Made by a program: the position numbers and the translations under genes. A model generated the notes under the pieces. That model was not told the origin of the DNA and searched no databases. It was given only the letters and a program-made list of their open reading frames with translations. This document shows positions 55,352 through 64,000 of a stretch of DNA of 64,000 nt, one piece after another (position 1 is the first letter of the stretch; the number at the start of each line of letters is the position of its first letter). The DNA is from Seiridium cupressi. Taxonomy: Eukaryota; Ascomycota; Sordariomycetes; Amphisphaeriales; Sporocadaceae. The stretch spans positions 1 to 64,000 of the forward strand of contig JARVKI010000063.1 in assembly GCA_036674765.1 (NCBI GenBank), in the 5' to 3' direction.

Positions 55352-56467
55352 TTATGGTATTTGGTTGACAGACTTCAAATCCACAATGCTGCTGGCGTTA
55401 CGTTTGCCCCTAAACTGCTCACTGAGCTCATACATCTTCCTCCGCAGTCTGTTAACACTTCCCAGCGGCTGATGCTCTTTAAGCCCATACCACACATTCA
55501 GCCGCATACTCTCTTCCCAGAAAAGCCGTCTGTCAGTAGAGAAGCTATCCTGTCCCGCGGGGAAAACAACTTTGGCAACGGTCTGGAAGGGGAAGGTCGT
55601 TTCATCCCACTGCACTGAGGCATCCTCAATCGGCTGCGACCTGGTACTCTGGCACAACTGCACTCGGAGGTCATAGGTCGCATCTCGCGAAGCAAAGTAC
55701 TCGCGAATCCACTTGGAGTGTTGCTCCGGGTCTGCGTCATCCGTGATCTTGAGCTTCGCGAGCTCCTCTGCGTCCACCGTCGGGAACAGCGCATACTTGG
55801 CCACGTACTCGCCCCAGCGGTACGCCGACTGTGAATACATGACGTAGCTGAGGAAGTGCTGGTTCGGCAGCTGGGCCGGTGCGAGCTGCAGGTTCTTGTC
55901 CTTCCGCTTCTTGAGCTCGGGCTCGATCTTGTCGGGCTCGCGGAAATGCCGTTCCCGGATCTGGAAGATTTCCACCGTGGTTTTCAGGTCGCGAAGCTCC
56001 AGGATTGATGCATTGTTGAATGTCATGTCCTGCGTTTTAGTCCCGGTGCCGACACGGTCGAGGAAATCGCCCTCGACGTCGAAGATCTTCAATCCGCAGC
56101 CGCGAGGACCTGGAGCTCGGTCGTCCTGCAGGAAAGACGGCTCGTTAGCATACCGCAATGCGATATCATGAGGCTTCTGTGCATTGGCAGATGAGCATAT
56201 TCCCTGTGCGAGCTCCGGTGGGAGATTGGGAACCACTGTCAAGGTGCCTTTGACAACGCCTTGAGTCTTGACGTGTGTCCCCCTGAACGCATGCCGGTGA
56301 ATGGAGAAGTTGTGCTCTTGCGTCCTTCGCACAGTATCAAAAAGCTCGCGCTGAAGTTGTTCCTCATTGTCGATTTGAGGCTCTACTGATGGGTCTGTCC
56401 ACTTAACGTATTGCTGGTTGCTCATATTGGCAACGCCAGCTGTGGCGAGTGAGCTTACCTTCTGCAT
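55352..56467 (-). CDS. Catalase-like haem protein
   Basis: A single exon gives 371 aa, or 357 from Met15 (MSNQQYVKWTDPSVEPQ), which I find the likelier start. The haem-catalase core is short but recognisable: FRGTHVKTQGVVKGTLTVVP, where the His lies in the position of the catalytic His of catalases; LRYANEPSFLQDDRAPGPRG, matching the RFSTE/RDPRG-like distal region; and CGLKIFDVEG. The C-terminal part has EHQPLGSVNRLRRKMYELS, similar to the catalase-related end. It is much smaller than true monofunctional catalases (480-700 aa), lacks a signal peptide and belongs to the catalase-like (y4iL-type) group. The activity of that group is uncertain: peroxidase, catalase or fatty-peroxide conversion. 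It lies in the cytosol by default. Confidence 0.85.
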   Translation of the reverse strand: MQKVSSLATAGVANMSNQQYVKWTDPSVEPQIDNEEQLQRELFDTVRRTQEHNFSIHRHAFRGTHVKTQGVVKGTLTVVPNLPPELAQGICSSANAQKPHDIALRYANEPSFLQDDRAPGPRGCGLKIFDVEGDFLDRVGTGTKTQDMTFNNASILELRDLKTTVEIFQIRERHFREPDKIEPELKKRKDKNLQLAPAQLPNQHFLSYVMYSQSAYRWGEYVAKYALFPTVDAEELAKLKITDDADPEQHSKWIREYFASRDATYDLRVQLCQSTRSQPIEDASVQWDETTFPFQTVAKVVFPAGQDSFSTDRRLFWEESMRLNVWYGLKEHQPLGSVNRLRRKMYELSEQFRGKRNASSIVDLKSVNQIP

Positions 56468-58874
56468 CTTGGAAGAACAGATGAAACTCTCAGGGCTTGG
56501 AAGCAGAAGTCACCTGTTTCTGGCGCTACAAGCCCAATTGTATGTCAATACAATATCATAGTAGTTTGTCACTTGAGCATCAATACTTCTATGACGTCGG
56601 CGCCGTCCCGCTAGTCCGCATACTAAATATTAGCACTACGTTGACACCTACATGAGAACACCAATGACGAGACTAACACGTCAAATCCCCCAGGTTGTCA
56701 GAGTAGACATCTAGGTTCTACCTTTGAATCTATTCGCATTGCTGTCTTCTTCGAATGGCTCGAACCAGAGGTTAGGAAGCTCCATCACTTACACCGGACC
56801 TGCCAGTAGATCATGAGCCCGAGGTACAATGATGAAAATGTGCTCCTCCGAAGAACCGGTGATCAGTAATCAAAAGGGCCAACCAACAAAGCCTAATACG
56901 GGCTGTTGTCAATGTGCTCTTCCTCTAGTAACTTCCGCTCTGTTGTTACATCTGAAGAATAGGACAAAGAGTCATGGAGATACTTTTGCTCCTCTTCTTT
57001 ACCAGTATTGCGAAGCAATCTGCCGGAAGGCGACACAGCATTGGGTGATAGTCACAGGTGTTTTGCGCCATCAGCTTGTGGCTTCAAATTTCACCTCACG
57101 ATCCTGGGTGGTTCCTACTTGACGACTTGCTGGAATTGGGTTCGTAACTCGAAATGCGAGACTCTGGTGAATCTCATATACAGATTGTGTTTGACCAGAG
57201 GCTGGGTATGCTTGCTAGTGTGGCCTTCGCAGTGAGTGGTTGTTGTGAAATTACGCCGCGAACATCTCATGTCGGAAAACGAAAGGGTAGGCATTCTTGG
57301 TACCTTTGGACAGCCAATCTCTTTTGCGGTTCGTGGAGAAGCCCCCTTGGAGCATTGCGTTCTCTTAAAAATATTTGTCTGTCTGTTCTTCCCGACAGAT
57401 TGGTGGATACATCATGGCTTGACCTCGGAATCTTGCACGGCCATCAAATTTATAATGGGGTGTTTTGCGGGATGTTGAATTCAGGAACAGCGTGATCCCT
57501 GAAGTAGATAAAGCTGGCGAATAGTCGAGCCAATGTATGGCATTAGGTGAGGGCCGTTCCCTCGATAGTAAATGCCATCCTGAGCTCCCTGTAGCACGAT
57601 ACCAAGCAGGAGCAGTCCATTATCGGGGGATATTACCGGCGGCAATTAAATTCGATATTCAATAAAAATAGTGGTGAATGCTGATGTGGATTTTCTTGAG
57701 CTGGAGGGTCTTAATCTAAAAGAATTCCAATAGATCGACCATGGGCGCGCAACTTCAACTAATAAGTACACAAATGTCGAACCTCGAAGAATGCGAAGCT
57801 GGGAGTTTTTCCTGTGCCCCCGGCCGGCATTATGAGACTCTTTCAACCTTTCTGGTTTCGCGGGCTTTGGCGCATGTGGACCAGTCCGAAGCTAGACGCA
57901 CCCCTGGCAAGATGTTCATTTGCAGGTTGCCGCACGTGGTGATGCACTCCCGCCCAATTGGTTGCGAGTATTGATTAGGATTACCAGGGAATACCGCGGC
58001 GGGCTTGGCGAGAAGATAACGACCGCGTCATCGTTACGTTTGCCGCCTGAAGATGGCATTTTTGCTTGTTTTGGGCCCGAAGCTCGAGTCAACGCGAACC
58101 TGTATAGCGCGACAGGAACGGGAAGTTGACTTGAAGAGGAAATTACCAATTCATAGCTGGCAAAAGGGCACGCGACCCGCTGAACTAGGTTGCTGGATCT
58201 GGGGCTTTAGTGTTGCAATGCGCACTACATTGTGCTTAACCTAAATGTAGGATCTGGTGGGGACGAGCAGCGGCCTCGGTTTCTTGGAAATTGTCAGAGA
58301 TCTCCATGGCCCTTCCCCATGCTGGCCCCTACCGCCTTCGCCAACTTTTATACGGATTAATAGCCTATCTAGACACCTCTGTGGCCATGTGTTTGCTACG
58401 AATCCTGCTTGGCTTTGCGGTTACTGCATTGGCTCCTTGACGCTTGGCGCGGTTAGAACGGCAAGCATCTTCCTCCTGGCCGGCATCCAACAGGCCTGCC
58501 ACCGTCGTCGAAATGTCGAAAACATCTCTTCTTTATTCGTCTGCCTGCTCCTCCTTGCCTCTGGTCTCACCCCATCTGGTTTGAACTTGAGCCCCGTGAG
58601 GAAACTTCACATACCCCGAACCAAATCCAGTTCCCGTCGCGCGCTGCAATCTCGGTCACGGACGAAGCGCGGGACAAAGCCAGTGCTCGAAGATGGTATA
58701 GCGAGATACGGCACAACACCTTCCTATCTATCCATCGCCAGATGGATCCGTCCGCGTACCCCATGTTTTGACCTGTTTTGCGGATCTCTACTCCACATAA
58801 CTATCCCGTCTGTTCGGCTTCCTGGTTCCAAATCTCCTTATATGGGCATTGCTCCCCATACTGTCATAAGCGAC
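56468..58874. other. 2.4-kb spacer upstream of catalase-like and SGNH genes
   Basis: The catalase-like gene (-) and SGNH gene (+) face outward, so both promoters should lie here. ORFs of 60-110 codons are present but none shows family signals or codon bias. A long + frame extending upstream from the SGNH start (from 58257) is C/T-rich and looks like leader, not protein. Confidence 0.5.
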
Positions 58875-60115
58875 ATGCCTAAGAAGCTGTTGCGGCTGCT
58901 CCGTACGAATCCCCATGTCGCAATGATCGTGGCGAGAAGGCGGTTCGTCATCGCCCTGGGCGTACCGCTCATCATATTGTGTAAGTGGGGGCAAAATGTC
59001 CAAAAGCTGGCTATCTGGTCTAATTGGTGTTTCTGAATTCAGGTATGTTGATGTCTGGGTTCGTTGTCGATGTCGATACACACACAAAGTCGGACGTCCT
59101 GAATGGCGTTCATGTCGGCCATTCACAATCGAATTCGTCTGCCGCGCATTCGAACTCTACTGCCACAGCGTTGACGGAGAGGCCGAAAATCACTTACACT
59201 AGCTACGAGCGTCCTGGCTATGAGCGCCCGCTTGCTCATGGCATACCGTTGCGTGTACTGGCCCTTGGCGCATCGACAACACGAGGCGACAGCGTAGCCG
59301 AAGTAGACAACAATGGCTTTCGCAGGCCCCTTAGACACAGGCTGACGGCGCTGGGCCATAAAGTCAACTTTGTCGGCGCCGACAGGCTCGGAAACATGAC
59401 GGACAACGACATTGTGGCAGGACCAGGCGTGCAAGTGGATACAATCCACGGCATGGCTGCGCAGATTGTGTCGAAGAGCAAGCCGAATCTCATTCTCGTT
59501 AATGCAGGGACCAATGATTGCTTGATGCATGTCGACATCGACAACTTCTACAAGCGCTACGATAATCTTGTGCAGTACCTCTTCATGGCTTCTCACAAGG
59601 CGACGCTCGTGCTTGGGACATTATTACCGACATGGGATACGCGGTTCAACGGCAGGGAAGACGTCTTCAGGGTGAACCCACAGATCCGAAGACTGGTCAA
59701 GATCTACCAGAAACAAGGATTGCCCGTCGTGCTTGCCGAGATGCAAGGGCCTGATGGCATTCAGGATGGGAATCTTGCCGAAGATGGTAAGCACTGCTGC
59801 AAAGAGTTGTGAAGCCAAACACTTACATGTTGAATTGAAGGAATGCACCCAGCGACCGCAGGCTACGAAATGATGGCGACGAAGCTATACGAGGCCATCC
59901 TTGAAGCCGATGCCCGAGGATTTCTGCAACCGGCTGAGATGGTTCCTTGGATCCCAGATGATGGCGAGGAAGGCAGGAAAGACGAATCCGACTACCAGAA
60001 CTGGCTCAAGCAAGAGAAGCTCGAAGCCGACAGGAGAGCCCACGAGGAGTCGGAGATGGCCAAGATGGAAGCTGAGCTGGAGATATTGAGACAGCAACGG
60101 TTGGCGTCCGGATGA
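58875..60115 (+). CDS. SGNH/GDSL-type hydrolase with N-terminal membrane anchor
   Basis: Three exons (58875-58980, 59043-59786, 59841-60115) encode 374 aa. Basic residues precede a single hydrophobic segment at about 26-46 (FVIALGVPLIILCMLMSGFV, spanning the first splice junction), so it is probably a type II membrane protein with a luminal or external catalytic domain. SGNH blocks are present: LALGASTTRGDS (nucleophile Ser about 112), GTND (about 191) and DGMHPATAGY (Asp283, His286). The last exon supplies the catalytic His block and then a charged Glu/Lys/Arg-rich coiled coil of about 50 residues (WLKQEKLEADRRAHEESEM). It hydrolyses ester bonds, possibly of polysaccharide acetyl groups or lipids; the substrate cannot be read. 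The charged tail is unusual for this family. Confidence 0.9.
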
Positions 60116-60986
60116 ATGATACCCTTGTTTCGAAAGATCGAGAGATAGAGAAAACACCAGTCTTGGTGTCTGAGATACGCAAGAGAAGGGAAAATGATGA
60201 GTGATCGTCCGTCAGGAGACGAAATCCGTGCCGACCGAGTATTGGTGTACACCCACGCCAGGTATACATCGGCGACGACTGCACGGCACGGCGAGGTTTG
60301 GAAAATCAAGGCAAATGATTTACTTTGCACGGAAACAACCATTTAGACATTGTCAGCTCACACGTATCTGGCTGCTACGAGTAATAGATACCGCCATAGT
60401 ATCAGCTCATGTTTCCGTGGAAATGTCGGTATACAACGGGATGCCCATCGCGATATTCTGAATAATAGAAATCACCAGGTCATTCGTGCCCGGACCGACA
60501 GATTGCAGCAGTATTCGCGTTTTGGGAAGCGCTTGAACGGTAGGCAAGCTCGTGTGGTGGAGACTCGTTGGTCATCCATGAGTGTATCGTTGTATACCCA
60601 AGCAATAACATAAGAGTTGCTGACGCTCCAAAATGCGAATTACATGTGTTATGAGTTTGAGTTTGGATTTGGGAATGAGTTGTTCCAAAAGTTTGGTCAT
60701 CTAGAGCCACAAACAGTCTAATATTAGACCAAGACAATAAAACTTCATCCCGTGGAATGCGGCGACAACAAAGAACTCGGAAAGAAAAACTCCGCGCCGG
60801 GATTTCAACCGGCGAATTCACAAACAACCGGCCGCTAATAACAACGAACTATTTATTCAAATGCAACGATCTGTCGGAAAGAAGTGTTGAATATTCGTGG
60901 GGCCGCCTGGTCGATATAGTGGCGGCTAAGGATCGTTTGGCCACGGCAAGTTCCAGATCAGCTGGCACCAATAAGTCGGACCAATC
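60116..60986. other. Spacer SGNH gene / tRNA
   Basis: The 871 bases downstream of the SGNH gene hold its 3' UTR and the tRNA upstream flank. Nothing else was recognised. Confidence 0.5.
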
Positions 60987-61074
60987 GGCCCTGTAGTGTA
61001 GCGGTGAGCACGTGGGATTTTGAAGCAATTCAAAAGGCCTTCCCGAGTCCCCGGTTCGAACCCGGGCAGGACCT
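60987..61074 (+). tRNA. tRNA-Gln(TTG) with a 16-base intron
   Basis: A full cloverleaf can be drawn. The acceptor GGCCCTG pairs with CAGGACC apart from C3 opposite A70. The D stem is GTGT/GCAC. The anticodon stem TGGGA/TCCCG has loop TTTTGA..T, giving anticodon TTG at 61020-61022. The T arm is CCCGG-TTCGAAC-CCGGG. An intron of 16 bases (61024-61039, AGCAATTCAAAAGGCC) sits one base 3' of the anticodon, the canonical place. The A box (TAGTGTAGCGG) and B box (GGTTCGAAC) are intact, and a T6 pol III terminator follows directly. The C3-A70 mismatch is the only flaw. Confidence 0.9.
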
Positions 61075-61079
61075 TTTTT
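61074..61079 (+). terminator. RNA polymerase III T-run terminator
   Basis: Six T residues begin at the last base of the tRNA-Gln, the standard pol III stop signal. Confidence 0.85.
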
Positions 61080-61545
61080 GCCTACTTTGCACTTCCCAAG
61101 TTGCACTTTTGATTTCATTTTGCATGTATATAGCATTTCTCTACTTTTGGCGGTCATGCAACGGATCAAAGCCGGATTTTCACGGGCGAAGGACGGATAA
61201 AGACGGACCGGCGTCCAGGCCGAGCATGCCAGTCAGCCCTTTGTCTGTCTCCGATCGGCGATTGGATTGCCTGCAACAAGAGCGCCGGCCGCGGGGTACT
61301 TCACCTTCCTATGGCGGGGTTGTTTCAATGGAGCTCAAGCAAGCACATCATCGCGAGCTCGGCTGCCGCCAGGCCATTGGTCAATCAGCCAACGATAAAC
61401 GGTCGGACAAGGACCACTCCGACGTCCATCAGTTGGTTTCTTTTGAGGTCCATGAGGGGTGCCGAGTCATTCTTTTTTCGATCTCGCAATCCGTCCGTAG
61501 TTCCCTAGCTGCATATATCTGCATATATACTCACGCACTCCATTC
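61080..61545. other. Spacer tRNA / dehydrogenase, probable promoter
   Basis: The 466 bases contain no gene. The TATATATC-like stretch near 61512-61530, about 20-30 bases before the dehydrogenase ATG at 61546, could be a TATA element serving a downstream start site and hence the shorter protein form. Confidence 0.4.
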
Positions 61546-62735
61546 ATGTTCCCACGAACCGCCTTCTGCACACTTCGTACACTTACACGCCGCCCAGCTT
61601 CCCTGTCGTCAAGTAGCTGCACCGGTGCTAATTGCCTGCCTGCAAACCTGTTCCTCCGCTCGTCCGCCTTCTTCTCCCCGCGCGCGAACATGTCCTCCGC
61701 CGTAGCGAAGCGCCTCTCCGGCAAGACCATTGTCATCACCGGCGCCAGCTCGGGCATCGGTCGCTCGACTGCCCTGGAGTTTGCGCGCACGTCGCCGCAG
61801 GACTTGCGCCTGATCCTTACTGCCCGGCGCATCGATGCGCTGAAGGAGCTCGCCGCTGAGATCGCCAAGGAGCTCGGCGAGGGCGTCAAGGTCCTGCCCG
61901 TGGAGCTCGACATTTCCAAGCCCGACGATGTGCGAGGCTTCGTGGGAAAGCTGCCCGAGGAGTGGAGGGATATTGACGTGCTGGTGAACAATGCGTGAGT
62001 TCTGTGCTATCATTCATTCGTTGCCTTTTGGTCCGAACCTGGTTGGTTGGGCGCTAGGCAAGAGAACATATGATGCTTCGAGAGTAAGAGACACACGAGT
62101 GCTGATCATGATGAGCACTACAGCGGTCTGGTGAAAGGCGTTGCTCGCGCCCCCGAAATTGCCGAGGCAGACATCAACGAAATGTTCGCGACCAACGTGA
62201 CGGGCTTGATCAACATAACGCAGGCCATCCTGCCCATCTTCCTCGCTCGACCGGACGGCGGCAAGGGCGATGTCATCAACGTCGGTAGCATTGCGGGTAG
62301 AGAACCGTACCAGGGTGGTAGCATTTACTGCGCAACCAAAGCCGCCGTGCGCAGCTTCACAGAGAGTCTGAGGAAGGAGACCGTGGCTTCGCAAGTCAGA
62401 GTTATCGAAATTGACCCTGGTCAGGTTGAGACTGTAAGTTGAAGATGACATACATGGTCGCGACTGGTCAAATGCTAACAACCGGCAGAACTTCTCCGTG
62501 GTTCGATTTTACGGGGACAAATCAAAGGCCGATGCAGTATACTCGTAAGTATCCATTGCTCGCAAAAAATCGTCGTTCACTGACAATGTCTAGCGGCGTC
62601 AAGCCATTAACTCCAGAGGATATTGCCGAGGTCATCGTTTTCGCAGCAGGACGAAGAGACAACGTTGTGATTGCTGATACCTTAATTTACCATAAACACC
62701 AAGCGGGAGCTGGCTTGATTCACCGAAACTCTTAG
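61546..62735 (+). CDS. TMA29: NADP-dependent short-chain dehydrogenase (YMR226C/YdfG type)
   Basis: Four exons (61546-61994, 62124-62433, 62489-62544, 62594-62735) encode 318 aa from the first Met, or 270 aa from Met49 (MSSAVAKRLSGKTIVI, at 61690), which matches the yeast enzyme length. The Rossmann motif TGASSGIG is at about 65-72, NNAG spans the first splice junction, and the catalytic Ser-Tyr-Lys sits in NVGSIAGREPYQGGSIYCAT followed by K. The C-terminal AEVIVFAAGRRDNVVIADTL is typical of the YMR226C group, which oxidises L-allo-threonine, L-serine and 3-hydroxy acids with NADP. The 48-residue extension is Arg/Ser-rich with one Cys-rich patch and no acidic residue, like a mitochondrial presequence. 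The two starts could give mitochondrial and cytosolic forms. Confidence 0.93.
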
Positions 62736-64000
62736 AATAGACGGAAGATTCATGTATATTGAATGCTAAACTTATATAATAGAGTTGTTAAGGTTGCATA
62801 GTTGTATCATCGCAAGTCGACAGATTGGTGAATTCATCAAGTGGACACACTACTAGAGGACCTACCGTGGGTTGGGGTTAAAAAAAGATTCGATCTAAAG
62901 ACTGTTTCGAATCAGCAAAGTTCGAAATTGTTCTTTGCAATAAGAATAGGTAGGATGTCGTGATCAGTAAGCCGTTTTACTCATTCACCAAAGCCGGCGC
63001 CCAACCGGCAGACCTCAAGACGAAACCTGACAGCCGAACGCACTGAAACTAGCATGACGTCCGAAGACAACTCCACAACTGATCCTCGATGACAGAAGAC
63101 AACTACAGTGCGGGAGGGTGGCTCGGCTTCGGTGATATAGTTGAATGGATAAACGCGTTTCATCATAAAGAGGAAAAAAAGGGTGTAGAAAAGATATTGG
63201 CCTTACCTGACGGGAATCCAACAATTGACGAACTTGTGCTTTTGTGTTATACTGATCGACAGTTAGTCGGTTGCTCAAGATTCATGAATGTCAAGAGAAT
63301 TGGTATGGTTTCAAGTAATCAGAAAATGTTTTGGTATGGGGTATCTTCACAGTGCTTCAGAAGCAGAACTGAAAATAAAAGGTTTCATCATGGACATGGA
63401 TGTAGTGGGAACGACGCGAAAGTTCATGACTTACCCGTCAATGTTGAGCAAGCAACCCCAAGAGATAGCCTAATGTGTATGCTGGTTAGAAGATTCCTTT
63501 TCGAAAGTTAGTCATGGTACAAATCCAGAACCTCCCAGAAAATGTTGTATTGATGGTGCTTCAGATGGTGATGCATGTTTGTTCTGCGCTCATGGAAATC
63601 GCTAAGAACTGTGGATAAAAGATCATCAACAGCGGAGAGGAACGGGAGGGTGCTAGGTGGCAAGCAAGACAGTGATCAACTTACGAGCTGGAGTTGGTTA
63701 GCAAAGATTCACACGAGACCAGCACTCTTCGTGATCAGCCAGGACATCACCAATGGCGAACGGTCTATCGAGCGCTAGAGATTCCCAACAACACTCCTGC
63801 GGCTGGTATCGCGTAGCACGCAGTGTTTGGAGCAGCCGCACAAAACTGGAAGCAGTCTCTGACAACTTGTCGCGCGTGGAGCATAGTCCTGGCTGATGGC
63901 GGAAGGCGAAGGTCGCGTGTGTTGCAATGATGTGGGAAGGAAGAGTGTGTGAAAATTGAGAGCTCAGAAAAATTGGTTCATAGGTCGGTCGGTGTCAACT
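62736..64000. other. Right flank, no confident gene
   Basis: A + frame of 140 codons at 63089-63511 and a - strand stretch from about 63893 (ATGCTCCACGCGCGACAAG on the - strand, with a GTAAGT...CCTAG intron-like pair near 63650-63690) are the only candidates. Neither matches a family I know. The - strand one may be the first exon of a leftward gene whose leader runs to the window edge. Confidence 0.35.

Noticed and set aside
58257..58874. In-frame 206-codon upstream extension of the SGNH hydrolase
   Set aside because: It is Pro/Ser/Cys-rich without family similarity, while the ATG at 58875 gives a normal anchor plus catalytic domain. It is taken as 5' leader.
53523..60115. Secondary-metabolite cluster (MFS, catalase-like, SGNH hydrolase)
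   Set aside because: There is no polyketide synthase, peptide synthetase, terpene cyclase, P450 or cluster regulator in the window. The genes are separated by long spacers and flanked by housekeeping genes.
1..64000. Transposons, LTRs, CRISPR arrays, viral insertions
   Set aside because: No transposase, reverse transcriptase, integrase or regularly spaced repeat was seen in any frame. Gene-poor parts lack the strong C-to-T skew expected of RIP-mutated repeats by eye, though a RIP index was not computed.

Overview
The window is a 64-kb piece of nuclear DNA from a filamentous ascomycete (Pezizomycotina, most likely a Sordariomycete). The evidence is many short spliceosomal introns with GTANGT/GTGAGT donors and (A)CTAAC-like branch points, a KapC-type bZIP factor, DASH subunit Dad4, an intron-bearing tRNA-Gln, and intergenic spacers of 0.3-4 kb. 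I see no transposon, LTR, CRISPR array, biosynthetic core enzyme or other cluster. It is ordinary genomic sequence made mostly of conserved housekeeping genes. Exon coordinates were worked out by hand from splice signals and reading-frame continuity. They agree with conserved family sequence in nearly every case but have not been checked against transcripts.

Layout, left to right. 1-56 is a pure poly-C run (probable contig-end artefact), then 2.3 kb of non-coding sequence. Next come a two-PAS-domain protein (2318-4339, +), the Golgi Yip1-family protein Yip4 (5133-6150, +), an unrecognised 249-aa protein (6687-7436, +), a possible small ORF (8079-8279, +), and the 1967-aa double-cassette RNA helicase Slh1/ASCC3 (8671-14574, -). 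Slh1 is divergent from the SNARE Ykt6 (15254-16071, +). A Ser/Pro-rich 704-aa protein (16791-18957, -) precedes a 3-kb gap, then profilin (22051-22769, +) faces Got1 (23324-24069, -).

The 25.4-30.4 kb block holds Ies6 (-), Dad4 (+) and Arp5 (+). Arp5 and Ies6 form a physical module of the INO80 chromatin remodeller, so their linkage is notable. It is followed by the bZIP factor KapC (31355-32986, -) and a 4-kb region without a confident gene. Then come an amidohydrolase (37059-38498, -), a pterin-4a-carbinolamine dehydratase (39115-40549, +), the C-4 methylsterol oxidase Erg25 (41180-42183, -), the mitochondrial protein Nca2 (43299-45355, +) and the Rab GTPase Sec4 (46502-47302, +).

The right third has an unrecognised mitochondrial-type protein (47930-49333, -), an Afg2-like tandem AAA ATPase with a degenerate first ring (49982-52191, +), an MFS transporter (53523-55121, +), a catalase-like haem protein (55352-56467, -), a membrane-anchored SGNH hydrolase (58875-60115, +), a tRNA-Gln(TTG) (60987-61074, +) and an NADP-dependent short-chain dehydrogenase of the YMR226C type (61546-62735, +).

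Functionally, four genes act in Golgi or exocytic traffic (YIP4, YKT6, GOT1, SEC4), two in INO80 (ARP5, IES6), and several look mitochondrial (NCA2, the carbinolamine dehydratase, the 467-aa protein, perhaps the dehydrogenase). I found no convincing undescribed multi-gene system. The best leads are the ARP5/IES6 linkage, the degenerate D1 ring of the Afg2-like ATPase, organelle-type presequences on two enzymes, and an unexplained semi-open region at 35.4-36.5 kb.
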